Below, piece after piece: positions 51,037-61,600 of a stretch of 64,000 nucleotides of DNA (position 1 is the first letter of the stretch; every line of letters starts with the position of its first letter). The position numbers and the translations under genes are program-made. The notes under the pieces are model-generated. The model saw only the letters and a program-made list of their open reading frames with translations, did not search any database and had not been told where the DNA came from. Source of the stretch: Osedax fenrisi (lineage: Eukaryota > Annelida > Polychaeta > Sabellida > Siboglinidae); NCBI GenBank assembly GCA_964019155.1, contig OZ025243.1, positions 86,156,411 to 86,220,410 on the forward strand, given 5' to 3'.

Positions 51037-51844
51037 GTATATATATGTATATATATATATAGATATATAGATACATATATACATATATGGATTATAAATA
51101 CCAGAAATAGAAGTATTTTTGTTATATACACGTTCACCTAGACGTACTAATATTTCCTATTCTCTCCTGTGTAGATACCGTATCATTATCAGGCGCGCCG
51201 TATTCCATAGGGGCTAATTAAACCACGTGCTTTATAATTAGTATTACGACTACCACCACCTCCACTACCACCACCACCACTACGGCCTATAGCCTCTGTG
51301 TGTCCTCTGTATGTCCTCTGCGCGTAGGTGTTACGCAATAGCGAGGTGTTACGTAACCTATTACGTAACCTATTACGTAGGCGGTGTTGCGTCATCGTTA
51401 TATAATGTTACGTACGCGCATGTATTCGTATAGCTAGTAATCATTATTATTATATAATGTTTAGGTATTAACGCGTTATTATAAATAAGTAGGAAGGTAG
51501 GAAGTTATTACAATTATTACTTCCTTATAAATAATGCTATAGCATTATTGTTTGTTTCAAAATCGAATAATTAGCGAATTTAGATGATGCATATTATTTT
51601 TATATAAAGTATATATATTTTTTCTTCCATATTTTTGTTTATTTTTTTTGTTTACCTAATAAACTATATTTTATTATTAACATTATTATTATATTCAATA
51701 ATTTAAATTAATAAAATATATTTAATATAACGAAATTTATAACTATTGTTTAAAATAAGAGATGTACATAATAATATGTATTAATAATGTAAGTGCCAAT
51801 AAGCCAATTTATTAATAACACAATAAATATATATATATAAATTG

Positions 51845-52070
51845 TTATTGTTATTTTTATTTTATTTCGGTTTACTTTCATCCCATACAGGAACGTAGAT
51901 GAAGTTTTCACATATAACCCTATATGACTCTGTATAGATTATAATGTCCCTTCGAAGCCACTCACATATTAAGTCATTTGTGGTTTCAATGAGAATAATT
52001 AATTTATTTATACACAATATAAGATCACTCCTAAATATTATTTTAAGACCTATTTTAATGAGTTATAACT
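51845..52070 (-). mobile_element. SINE, head-less copy
   Basis: It holds the complement of the SINE tail and body: TTATTGTTATTTTTATTT, CATCCCATACAGGAACGTAG, then CACATATTAAGTCATTTGTG. The head is missing. Confidence 0.7.
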
Positions 52071-52321
52071 AATAAATTATAAGTGAAATATATTAAAATA
52101 ATATCGGTTATTTGACTCATATTCAAAAAAATAATCGGTTATATTACTCTCTATTTACAAATGCATTGCAAATGTGTAATACAGCACACATTAAAAGTAT
52201 TTTAAGGATAACAAGAGAGGCACTTTTTATAAAGTGAGTAATCATACGGATATGTGCTTATATATTGTCATATCTCTAATTATACTTTTATCTGACTAGC
52301 TTTTATGTCATATAACCTAGA

Positions 52322-52361
<40 letters not shown>

Positions 52362-53114
52362 TCTATGTATGCATGGGTATTAATATTGTGTCTAGTGTAG
52401 CTATGATTGTATGTATTGTTTATTGGGTCATGCTCATCTTATATTGTTTCAGACTTGACAAATTTATTATCTTACTCATCCGTAGTTTTGGTTCCATATA
52501 TTATGTACATATTATTATTATTTATATATATATATGAGTTACATGCCTTAAGTGGTGATAATCGTAATAAATATAAAGTATGTTCACTACAACATACACA
52601 TTAGTACTTAACTCTGGCACTGTTCATCAGCGAGCGTACCTGTCGAATGCCTATACCGCAGTGTACAGCTTCATTAGAGTTCACGCGTACTACTGTATCC
52701 GCCACCTACAGTGGGACTATATGTATACTATACGTAGCATCTGTACGTAATATATTATTATATTATTACGTAATATATCAACTATAGTTGTATAATATAC
52801 ATATATGAATGTATAGTACCTGTTATATAACGCGAGTGTGTGTTACATAACAAGATATATGTCTGTATTAGTCACATTGATAATACACATAGCGGGTACA
52901 AATGGACCCGTCAAAAAGTCATAGAATTGTACGACGTACAATGTACGTATTATAAATAACTGAGCGACGGGGGGGGGGGGGGTTATATAAAATAAAGAAA
53001 TAATGTGCTGATCTTTTAATTAATTTTTAGTTTATTAAGTTTATTAAGTTCCGGAAAAGACACGATAATAAACAAGAACTATACCCGAGATATAACCAGG
53101 GATCTCTAATTTTC

Positions 53115-54188
53115 TATCTATGGCTATTCTAATATTATATTATGACCACAAAGATTCTGTCCTTAGTTGGTTTACATCCTACTTAATTAACAGATCCTTT
53201 TCTATATGTATAGATAACGCCATAACAGAACCCCGCCACACAACTCATAGTGTACCCCAAGGTTCTGTTTTAGGTCCAATTCTCTTTAATATATATATTT
53301 CCCCTTTACTTTACTTACTTGACGAATACCCCGATATACACTTTCACTCATATGCGGATGACTTACAGCTATACTGTAATTTACCTGACCCAATCAATAA
53401 CATAAATACTATAAATAAATGCATTAATGACATTAGTAAATGGCTTTCAAATAACTCCCTACTATTGAATAGCCTTAAAACAAAAGCTTTATTAATAAAT
53501 ACATCCCCAGGACATCATTCCATACCACCTATTATTATTAATAATCATATTATAGAATACTCTAACCAAGCTAAAAACCTCGGCCTCGCACTTGACCAAA
53601 AGCTGTCTTATCTACCACATATAACTAATATATCGAAGTCCATTAATTACACCTTACATACGATCCGACTTATTAGACCTTCTATAACTACTGAACTTGC
53701 CAAACTACTAGTTACTTCCTTAATACTGCCCCGACTTGACTACTGTAACTCTACTTTAAATTCACTCCCAGCACATACTATCAAAAGTCTCACTAAATTA
53801 CAATATAGAGCCATCAGAACCATTTTCAGGATAAAAAAATACTCAAGACAACATATCATACCTTATATGAAATCCATTCACTGGCTACCCATCCCTTACC
53901 GCATACAATACAAATTACTCCTACTGACCCACCCATAATAATAAACCTGACTATCTTACTGAACTACTTACGAACTACAAGTCTACCCGACCACAACGAA
54001 CAATACATAAATACAAACTAAATATACCAATAACTTTATCACTAAATAAAAAACAGGAATCTTCTTTTTCTATAATATCACCTAAACTATGGAACTCCCT
54101 ACCTCACTCAATTAGATCTATAGTTTCTGACCACACCTTTAAAGTCAAATTGAAAACACATCTATTTAATATAGCTTATAATAATTAA
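53115..54188 (+). pseudogene. CR1/L2-like LINE ORF2, 5'-truncated and frameshifted
   Basis: It is the second half of a reverse transcriptase. PQGSVLGPILFNIY lies at residues 46-59 of the first frame and the catalytic YADD at 78-81. NLGLALDQKL, SLILPRLDYCNSTL and SIHWLPIPYRIQ follow, the order typical of CR1/L2-type elements. The first frame stops at 53936; the remainder (KPDYLTELLTNY, SPKLWNSLPHSI, FKVKLKTHLFN) continues in another frame to a stop at about 54188. The endonuclease and N-terminal RT motifs are missing, so it cannot move by itself. It is intronic, in the same orientation as the oxidase. Confidence 0.9.
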
Positions 54189-54706
54189 TATACGATACAC
54201 CGCCGAAAACTCATTACTGATGTTGATCGCAGTGTCTAAACAAATTGGTTACAAGGTTTTACAAGGTTACCACGGGCGATAATAATATCGATATACTTAC
54301 CGGTATAATATACATATGAAACCGTACTATACGCATTACTATACACGCATTGCCTACCATAGAAATACGAGACAATCTGCGCACGGAAAGTAATACTAGC
54401 GATCCCTAAAGAAGCGATACTGAAACTACGATGGTCTCCTCTGGAACAATCGAAATCAACGAGAGCTTCCGGATCTAAAAAGTGTGACCTATATTAATAT
54501 TATCAATTAACAGTAAATCATAATACATTTAACAAATTAATAAATAAAACTAAAATTATATATACAATTGAAACGTAAAATGTACGTTAAATATTATGAC
54601 ATAATATGTACCTTAAACGGAATGAAATATCAATGGTAATAATATAACTTTAATTATTCGAATAATGTAAACATGTACTACTGGTGTGTTATAAAACCAT
54701 TTCCAG
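54189..54706. other. Intronic sequence upstream of exon 9
   Basis: No exon or known repeat is recognised. A GC-richer patch at 54220-54480 follows the LINE and may be part of its 3' region. Confidence 0.4.
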
Positions 54707-54935
54707 GCGGAAATTATCGATACGAGAAGCCCTACAGTCTTTGCACGCTATCCCCGCGTTGCGAGTGGTCTCGACTTATTCAGAGAATCCGATCCCTAGG
54801 CGGCGCCACTCGAACATCATCACCGATCTACCAATAGGAAGAATTAAATATCTAGGTCAAAGTCTAAATAATCACGTGATGCGAACGGTAGCCATCGAAG
54901 GTGAAAAGATTGATTATTTTTCTGCATTATTAAAA
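54707..54935 (+). CDS. Oxidase exon 9
   Basis: It is 229 bases with acceptor CATTTCCAG|GCG and donor TTAAAA|GTCAGT, phase 1 in and 0 out. It reads REALQSLHAIPALRVVSTYS, HSNIITDLPIGRIKYLG and GEKIDYFSALLK. It corresponds to the family region with the AFNAVKFIPTSKVFLTF strand, then the xxTTDLPxRxIYY block known from L-amino-acid oxidases, then the A-x-F-x-x-L helix. The stop codon seen after the donor lies in the intron. Confidence 0.75.
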
Positions 54936-55232
54936 GTCAGTAATAGTTACTAAAGCTATGCTATATCACGTGTTTACTGATGTAGCGATTTCATTAATTT
55001 TAGTAATACACATACTAACCAATTTTATAATTTTGTATTATTTATCGCAAAGGTATTAATTAAGCTATAGTAAGTAAGATTTAGGTTAAGTTATATTCAT
55101 TATTTTATATTATGGAAAAAAATGTTTAACTTAAAATTGAAATAAATAAATACTTATAACAATACATATATAATGTATGTGTTATTGATTGTTTATAACT
55201 CGTGACCAGGGTGTATACATATTATGTGTACA

Positions 55233-55263
<31 letters not shown>

Positions 55264-55496
55264 TGTTATTAAATTAGTAAGTTAGGGCATTCAAACTTTC
55301 TTAACATCTAAGATTAGTATAAATGTCAAGACATTAAAAAAGAGTACATTATTATGTCAGAATCATTTATAAAAGATAAGTGTGTAATAAATAATGGATT
55401 ATTATTAATAAAAGTTGATTTATTATAGCAAAAAATAAAGAAAATATCCTAATAAATAATGTGTATCAGTATATTCACGTGACATATACTATTACA

Positions 55497-55651
55497 TAAC
55501 AGTTACCTACTATTACATAACAGTTACCTACTATTACATAACAGTTACCTACTATTACATAACAGTTACCTACTATTACATAACAGTTACCTACTATTAC
55601 ATAACAGTTACCTACTATTACATAACAGTTACCTACTATTACATAACAGTT
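55497..55651. repeat. 21-bp minisatellite ACAGTTACCTACTATTACATA
   Basis: About seven to eight nearly identical tandem units end 61 bases before the acceptor of exon 10. Confidence 0.95.
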
Positions 55652-55712
55652 ACATTACGCCGCTGCCTATGAATCGAGGAACGTAACAAATTACGACGGA
55701 GTGTATCCCAAG

Positions 55713-55897
55713 TACTCCTACTCATCATCTTCCTCATCTTCCTTATCTTCCTCTTCCTCTTCCTCTTCCATGATCGCCACCATACATCGCCACCTGAAGA
55801 CAGTACTAGGCGACGACAGCGCCCTACCCGAGCCCTCCGCTACCCAGATAGGAGCCTGGGGTATGATGTTCGCGGATGACGCCCCCTATTGGTACAG
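55713..55897 (+). CDS. Oxidase exon 10 with serine-rich start
   Basis: It enters after TATCCCAAG in phase 0 (fits exon 9) and leaves at TACAG|GTTACA in phase 2 (fits exon 11). After a run of serine codons (TCT/TCC, about 18 residues with two Tyr and one Leu) it reads IATIHRHLKTVLGDDSALPE and ATQIGAWGMMFADDAPYWY. This matches the family stretch VALKEEL...IPEPKSGTSQFW. The Ser codons form a pyrimidine tract, so the tract may partly be a splice signal, with the true start at CTGAAG|ACA (55800). The helix IATIHRHLK resembles the family, favouring the earlier start. Confidence 0.65.
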
Positions 55898-56322
55898 GTT
55901 ACACTCAGCCGCACACCGGTGCGAGTCGCACTTATGCGTGTCCGATTATTTATATAGGACTACGTTACGCCTACTATTAATATTAGTTATGTATTTACAA
56001 ATACGTATACATATATAATATATATATATTATATATATATATATATATATATGTATTCACATGTAAAACAGATGGTGTTAATACTTGAATAACGATTAAT
56101 AATCATGGTCCGATTACGTAATAACAAGCGAGCGTGATTACGTCATTAATCACGATGCAGATTATCTATAGATCAGATCAGAACGTAATTTATAATGATG
56201 GAGTGTTGTTCGCTTATGGGCGATAGTTATCTAACATTTCCTATATGGTAATTATGTAGAATATATTACCCTACTACTATTACGTAATGGTATGTAATAG
56301 CGATAGTATATATATATATACA

Positions 56323-56590
56323 CTTCCTGTGTAGCTCAGTTGGCTAAGGCGTCTGACACACAAGCAGTAGGACAAGAGTTCGAGTATCGTCCCGAACTTA
56401 ATTAATTTGATCAAATGAGTCTTTAAATATTATTTAGAATATAATGTGTATAAATAAATGATCGACTCTCGTTAAAACCACGCATGCCTTAACATTATAG
56501 CCATATATGGTTATACATGAAAACGTGATCTAAGTTCCTAGGAATTGGATAAAGGACTCCACCAAATATAAATAACAATAACAAAACATA
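56323..56590 (+). mobile_element. tRNA-derived SINE, copy with head
   Basis: It has the A-box region GTAGCTCAGTTGGCTAAGGCG and the B-box-like GAGTTCGAGTATC. The body includes CTCTCGTTAAAACCACGCATG, and the tail is (AACAAT)n-like. It is the copy whose head is closest to a true tRNA. Confidence 0.85.
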
Positions 56591-56724
56591 TATTCGACGT
56601 ATTTGCAAAAAGTTACACTAAGGGTAATGATAATATTGTCCTCTAGGTATACATATAGAGTATAGTTATACTGCATTGTTTAATATGTCTTTGTTTTACA
56701 AATGTTAAATATATACACACATAC

Positions 56725-56788
<64 letters not shown>

Positions 56789-56980
56789 ATGACGATGATG
56801 ATGATGCTTGATGATTTATTAAACATAATAATATAATAGCAAAAGCTATTCTCGAATGTGTATACGAACGTATTAAAACGAGTGATAAATAAATAAAAAT
56901 AAATAAATGAAATAATAAATATTATAGAATTAATTTTAGTATGTAAAAATACAAGTAAATACATATTAAATATTTAATAT

Positions 56981-57520
56981 AAATCCCTAATACGGATACT
57001 CTATAGAGTTCTAATCTAGAGTTCTAATCTATAGATTTCTTAATATTGACACCATTCAGCATGAAGCGTTTGAACTATTCTGAATTTCATAATAATCGCT
57101 TGCGTTATAATACCACCAATGAAGCCAAATCTAAAAATATTATTATTTAGATACATAACTTGTATTATAATTAATAAAATTATAAAAATTAATAATTTAA
57201 TTTTTACTTTAACTACATTAAATTATTCATAAAATGAATTATAAATAATGTATTTGTAATTTATCTTATGGTTCATCAATAGTATATAGTTTATCGAGAG
57301 GTATATATGGTGTCCGTATTATAATACAGGGTATACGTATTAGGGCATGGGTACCGAATACGGTCACCCCATCATTAAATACAAATATTAAATGAATTTT
57401 AAAATCACAATAATATCTATAATCGTATAATATCAATATATTATAATTTTCGAATAAAACTATTGAGTCATAAAATGTTAAGACCATTTATTGTTAAAGT
57501 ATTAGGTTACTTTCCCCTAC
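56981..57520 (-). mobile_element. MITE-like element, subfamily A copy 5, truncated
   Basis: The right end GTTACTTTCCCCTA (57507-57520) and internal GGTACCGAATACGGTCACCCC (about 57347) place it in subfamily A, inverted relative to 14769-15539. It breaks off near 56981 at TCCCTAATACGGATACTC, without the opposite terminus. Confidence 0.75.
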
Positions 57521-57742
57521 AAACGTTAAAATGAATTATTTACCAATTGGAGAACATTTAATAGAAAACTTGTTATAGGTCACCTATTCGTGATTTATAT
57601 AGTTTTACATACATATAGATTTATAAACAACTATATAATATAGTACACCATATTTAATGTTATTATAGTTCGATATGTAACATATATAAGCATAATATAA
57701 ATTAAATTACCCACATACATTATTTAATCTAATTATTGTAAT

Positions 57743-57789
<47 letters not shown>

Positions 57790-58187
57790 CATACGTATTA
57801 TAACCTTGTTCCGTATTCTTTTGAAAAAAATAATATAGGAATGTCTAATCGAAACTAGTGATATTTAAATAAATATTACTTTTTATAGAATTTCATAAAA
57901 TAATAACTTGCATCGATTTTATTTTATACAGTTAGATTGATTGATAATGTACACATATAACACATACAATTAAACATTAATAATTAAATATCTCAATTAT
58001 GTTTTAATAAAACTAATAATACGTAAATAAATAAGTGATACAATAATTTTAAAGAGGAAATTATATGAATATTATATTTATAAGCATTAATAAAAAGTAA
58101 TAAATAATAATAATATAATGATATTATAAATAACTCATAATACAATATTAGGGTTATATATATTATATTATATTAACTATTATGTGA

Positions 58188-58225
<38 letters not shown>

Positions 58226-58229
<4 letters not shown>

Positions 58230-58503
58230 AATTGTAATTTGTATTTGGTGGAGTCATTTCATCCCATCCAGGAACTTAGATGAAGTTTTCACTTATATAT
58301 GGCTCTAATGTCCATTCGAAGCCGCTCTCATGTTAAGGTATCCATGGTGTTAACGAGAGCCGATCATTTATTTATACACAATTATATAAGATCACTTCTA
58401 AATAATATTTTAAGACCTAATTTAAAAAAGGTCCGGACGATACTCGAACCCGTGTCCTACTACTTGTGTGTCTGACGCCTTAGCCACTGAGCCACACTGG
58501 CAG
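58226..58503 (-). mobile_element. tRNA-derived SINE, inverted full copy
   Basis: It is the reverse complement of copy 1: the B-box complement ACTCGAACCCGTGTCC and the head ACGCCTTAGCCACTGAGC lie at 58431-58503, with the body and tail to the left. It ends 74 bases before the acceptor of exon 11. Confidence 0.85.
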
Positions 58504-58577
58504 TATATATATTTGTGATTGTAAACATTTTTAAAACTAAGTTAAATGTGACATATTATTCATCGCTACACAATCAG

Positions 58578-58761
58578 ATGGAAGAAAGGCGTGAAGTGGA
58601 CCAAAGTTCGCCGGCTGCTGAGACGTCCATCACCCGATAGACACGCCCACATCTACACGGTGGGCAACGGATGGTGCGGTACCACGTGTCAGCTGTGGGC
58701 CGAAGGAGCTTTAGCGGAAGTGGACAGCGTACTCGAAGAGTTCTTCTCAGTAAAACCGTAG
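58578..58761 (+). CDS. Oxidase exon 11: C-terminus
   Basis: It is 184 bases with acceptor ACAATCAG|A, phase fitting exon 10, and a TAG stop at 58759. It reads WKKGVKWTKVRRLLRRPSPD, then IYTVGNGWCGTTCQLWAEGA, and ends VLEEFFSVKP. This matches the C-terminal FAD-contact block of gastropod L-amino-acid oxidases (W..GY....Y...RPS....VFVVGSDHVNCIENAWTESA...V..VFEKYF). The end of the family is reached, so the gene is complete at its 3' end. No polyadenylation signal was singled out. Confidence 0.8.
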
Positions 58762-59291
58762 TCCAGCGTATGGTAACCTACATAATCGTATGATCTTCTA
58801 CCTTCTCGCACGTTCTCCTTGATTCTCGTACGTTCTCCTAGTTTCTCGAACGCGACCATAAATGATCTTCGACCCGCGAGATTATCGATAACAACTGATC
58901 GCTCGCGGTTCACTTATTATCAATAGTCACCCTAAATAACTCCCATTCCTCCTCGAGCTGTAGTCCAATCAGATCTCGTAGCATCAGGTAGATTCTCGTC
59001 GGCGAGATTATCCGAGATAACAGACCGCCGTGCGTCAACTATATCGACATGCGCCGTTCATAATTCAATAACGCCACCTGCAATATATACAAGGAACTAT
59101 AATTAACGATAACTGGGGAGAACTTCTAATCTATCCCGGAATCTAAATATAGTGATAATGTGAATTATTTAATTCGTTTAAATTCACGTGAATTAAAATA
59201 TAGTACTAAATACAAATATATATACATATATTAGACGTATCTATGTTTGTATAGATAATTTCATTCAAACATGATTATGTATATTATCCTC

Positions 59292-59330
<39 letters not shown>

Positions 59331-59466
59331 TAATTATAACAATAGCTTCGTTACTTGAGGTATCCTTATTAGTGTACCTTATTAGGGTACTATACTACTA
59401 TAGTAGTACTACAATATGTAGCGTACTATAGTATACTGAACGTGTATTCTATACTATACCATACAG

Positions 59467-59515
<49 letters not shown>

Positions 59516-60544
59516 TATATAATACATAGTAATTTACAGATGTACCTACGTTAGGTATATTTGTTTGTATTTTTTATTTTTATATCCAACTAATGCTACA
59601 CATAACGTTACACATAACGCTACAACTAATGTTACACCTAATTAGATATTCTCGTTATAAAACGTGTATGTAATTAACATTATATTTAATTAACTAATAT
59701 GCAACTTAGTATATAAGCCATTTAATTAATATATTAAACATGATTATTGCTATTAAAACATTATTATACTTAATTAGTTATTGTACATATATATATTTAT
59801 TAGCTTTATTGAGAATAAGTATATATTATACTTATATCATGGTATACCACTATGTACAGTATATAATACTCTAGTATTATATACGAAATTACATTATACT
59901 ATATTATATTATAGTATAATATCATACGTTATAGCGTACACTATACACGACTGTTATGCACATTTGAATACAATTTATTATATTAATTTATTTATAAATA
60001 CAGTTAATGTATGAGTTATTTTTGTATTTTGGAGTGACATATTTATCAGGTTATTATATAATCGACTCGTGCATTCGTATTACATAATAATTCGTATTAC
60101 GCAATCACTCGATAACGTAATTTAGCAAAATTCGACGAGGAATAATTATATTTAGAAATTATTAAATTAAATTGTTCTTAACATTTGTGATATCCAGTAA
60201 TTTTAATTGTTACTAGTGTTATATAGTTATATATTATTGATTATATTGCATTGCATTGTTCTAACATTGTTCTATTATTTTTAGATTGCGATTATCTAAT
60301 ATTATCGTATGTTCATGAACTTTATATATATATATATATATAACTATAGTTCTTATAAAATACAATTCTCTATACTATTATTATTATTATTATTATTTTA
60401 GGAATTCGATAAACCTATAATTTTAACTAACTTTTATATGTTTTATGTTTAATTCATTTATATTATGTATAATAAATAATATTGACTAATATGAATATAT
60501 ATAATAAAAAAGTTGTAAAATATTATATAAATAATTTATTAACC
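58762..60544. other. 3' flank of the oxidase gene, no other gene
   Basis: A GC-richer stretch continues to about 59060 and may be 3' untranslated sequence; within it CGCACGTTCTCCTTGATTCT and CGTACGTTCTCC are short direct repeats. The rest is AT-rich with (TA)n at 59296-59326 and 59470-59513, and a repeated ACACATAACGTTACA word at 59592-59640. Confidence 0.4.
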
Positions 60545-61300
60545 TGTTAACCTGTGCTGACGAGTCGTATCCGACCCCTGACGACATCGATGACAGCATC
60601 TCTCCAACTCCTCCTACATCTTGAGGCTCGAATCATATTGAAGATAGTTCCATAGAAGTTTTTCTTTATGCTATAAAGTCATCTTTGCCGTGGTATCCCT
60701 CTGCTTCTATAAACCCCCATTCTTCCTATAATCACTTCATATTCCATTCCGCATGCTCTTGTAACATGGCCAAAGTAGCATAATGATCTAGACTATCCTT
60801 GAATCAAGCGTCTATTCTGGTTTTATATTGTCAATAACCCATACATTTGTTTTCTGTCGATCCATGTTACTCTTAGCAGACGTCTCCAACACCATAATTC
60901 AAAAGCATCGATCATCTTTCTCTCAAGCTTTCTCATTGTCGAAAATTCTGCTCCGTATAAGACTAGAGGGAAAACCAAAGAATTTACAAGACTAATCTTT
61001 GTTCTGAGGGTAATTCCTCTATCTTTCCAGATTTTCGTTAGTCCCCCATTGCCGATCTACCCATTGCTAACCTTCTGCGTATTTCCTTCTCACAGAATCC
61101 ACCCTTGGTTATTAGAGATCCCAGGAAAATAAAGTGTGATACGACTTCAATATATTTTCCATCTACTACCATTTCTCCTTGGTCTTCAGTCATCATTACT
61201 TTAGTTTTTCCTACATTTAGATATATACCTGCCTTTTCACTAGCCAACTTTACTCTTTCCATAATTGCTATAAGATCGTTTTTAGTTTCAGCGATCAGTA
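60545..61300 (-). pseudogene. RTE-like LINE reverse transcriptase fragment
   Basis: Read from 61300 downwards: KAGIYLNVGKTKVMMTED, then SHFIFLGSLITKGG and EIRRRLAMGRSAM, then after a frameshift the words KIWKDRGITLRTKISLVNSL, VFPLVLYGAE and FELWCWRRLLRVTW. This is the usual order after the catalytic YADD in RTE/BovB-like LINEs (LNxxKTKVM...YLGS.I...EIxRRIxxAxxAM...LxxxLVxSxxxPVxLYGxExW...FExWCxRRxLRIxW). It is frameshifted and truncated on both sides. Confidence 0.8.
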
Positions 61301-61563
61301 TAAAATAATTTATATTAATTGTACGTTATTATATGATATTATTTATTCGATGTTAATTAATAATTTAACAAATAAGGAATAATGTAGTTATAGTACCAAC
61401 TATAATGCATGCAATGAACGAACCAAAAATAAATAAATTAGTAATTGAAGCAACATTGCTTTCGATACATTCTATTGATATATACTATTTTAGTTTACGA
61501 CTAAATCGTTTGAAGTAATTGGTGATGTAGCACGTATACGTAGATCAATATATATATATATAT

Positions 61564-61600
<37 letters not shown>

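Larger units (their letters stand above)
46035..53114 (+). other. Oxidase intron between exons 8 and 9 (first part)
   Basis: AT-rich with SINE fragments (46905-47110, 51845-52070), a cluster of CACGTG words (47735-47805), a 19-bp minisatellite (48533-48740), several (TA)n runs and a 14-base G-run (52969-52982). GC-richer patches at 48120-48290, 51180-51410 and 52600-52700 were read in all frames without a convincing exon. Confidence 0.45.
55898..58577 (+). other. Oxidase intron 10
   Basis: It holds two SINE copies (56323-56590 +, 58226-58503 -), a truncated MITE on the - strand (56981-57520), (TA)n and (ATG)n at 56725-56806, and (TA)n at 57750-57782. No other exon is seen. Confidence 0.55.
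19866..58761 (+). other. Gene span: L-amino-acid oxidase-like flavoprotein (escapin/aplysianin type)
   Basis: This is the whole transcription unit inferred from eleven coding exons listed separately. The protein would be an FAD-dependent amine oxidase of the L-amino-acid oxidase family. Those enzymes oxidatively deaminate L-amino acids to keto acids, ammonia and hydrogen peroxide, and the gastropod members are antimicrobial. The exon order follows family order: N-terminal dinucleotide-binding fold, helical/substrate region, central GGMxKLP block, VI-x-A-x-VP block, and the C-terminal FAD-contact region. Intron phases agree at junctions 1-2, 2-3, 3-4, 4-5, 6-7, 7-8, 9-10 and 10-11. The 5-6 junction does not fit and the 8-9 junction is lost in the N gap. 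No signal peptide is visible on the first exon, so a 5' exon may be missing. Substrate is unknown. Confidence 0.75.

Noticed and set aside
51189..51395. Minus-strand frame with RNRLRNRLRN and GGGGSGGGGS
   Set aside because: It is made of TTACGTAACC and ACCACC short repeats; no splice or domain support.
58689..58913. Minus-strand frame of 74 codons
   Set aside because: Shadow of the last oxidase exon and its 3' flank.
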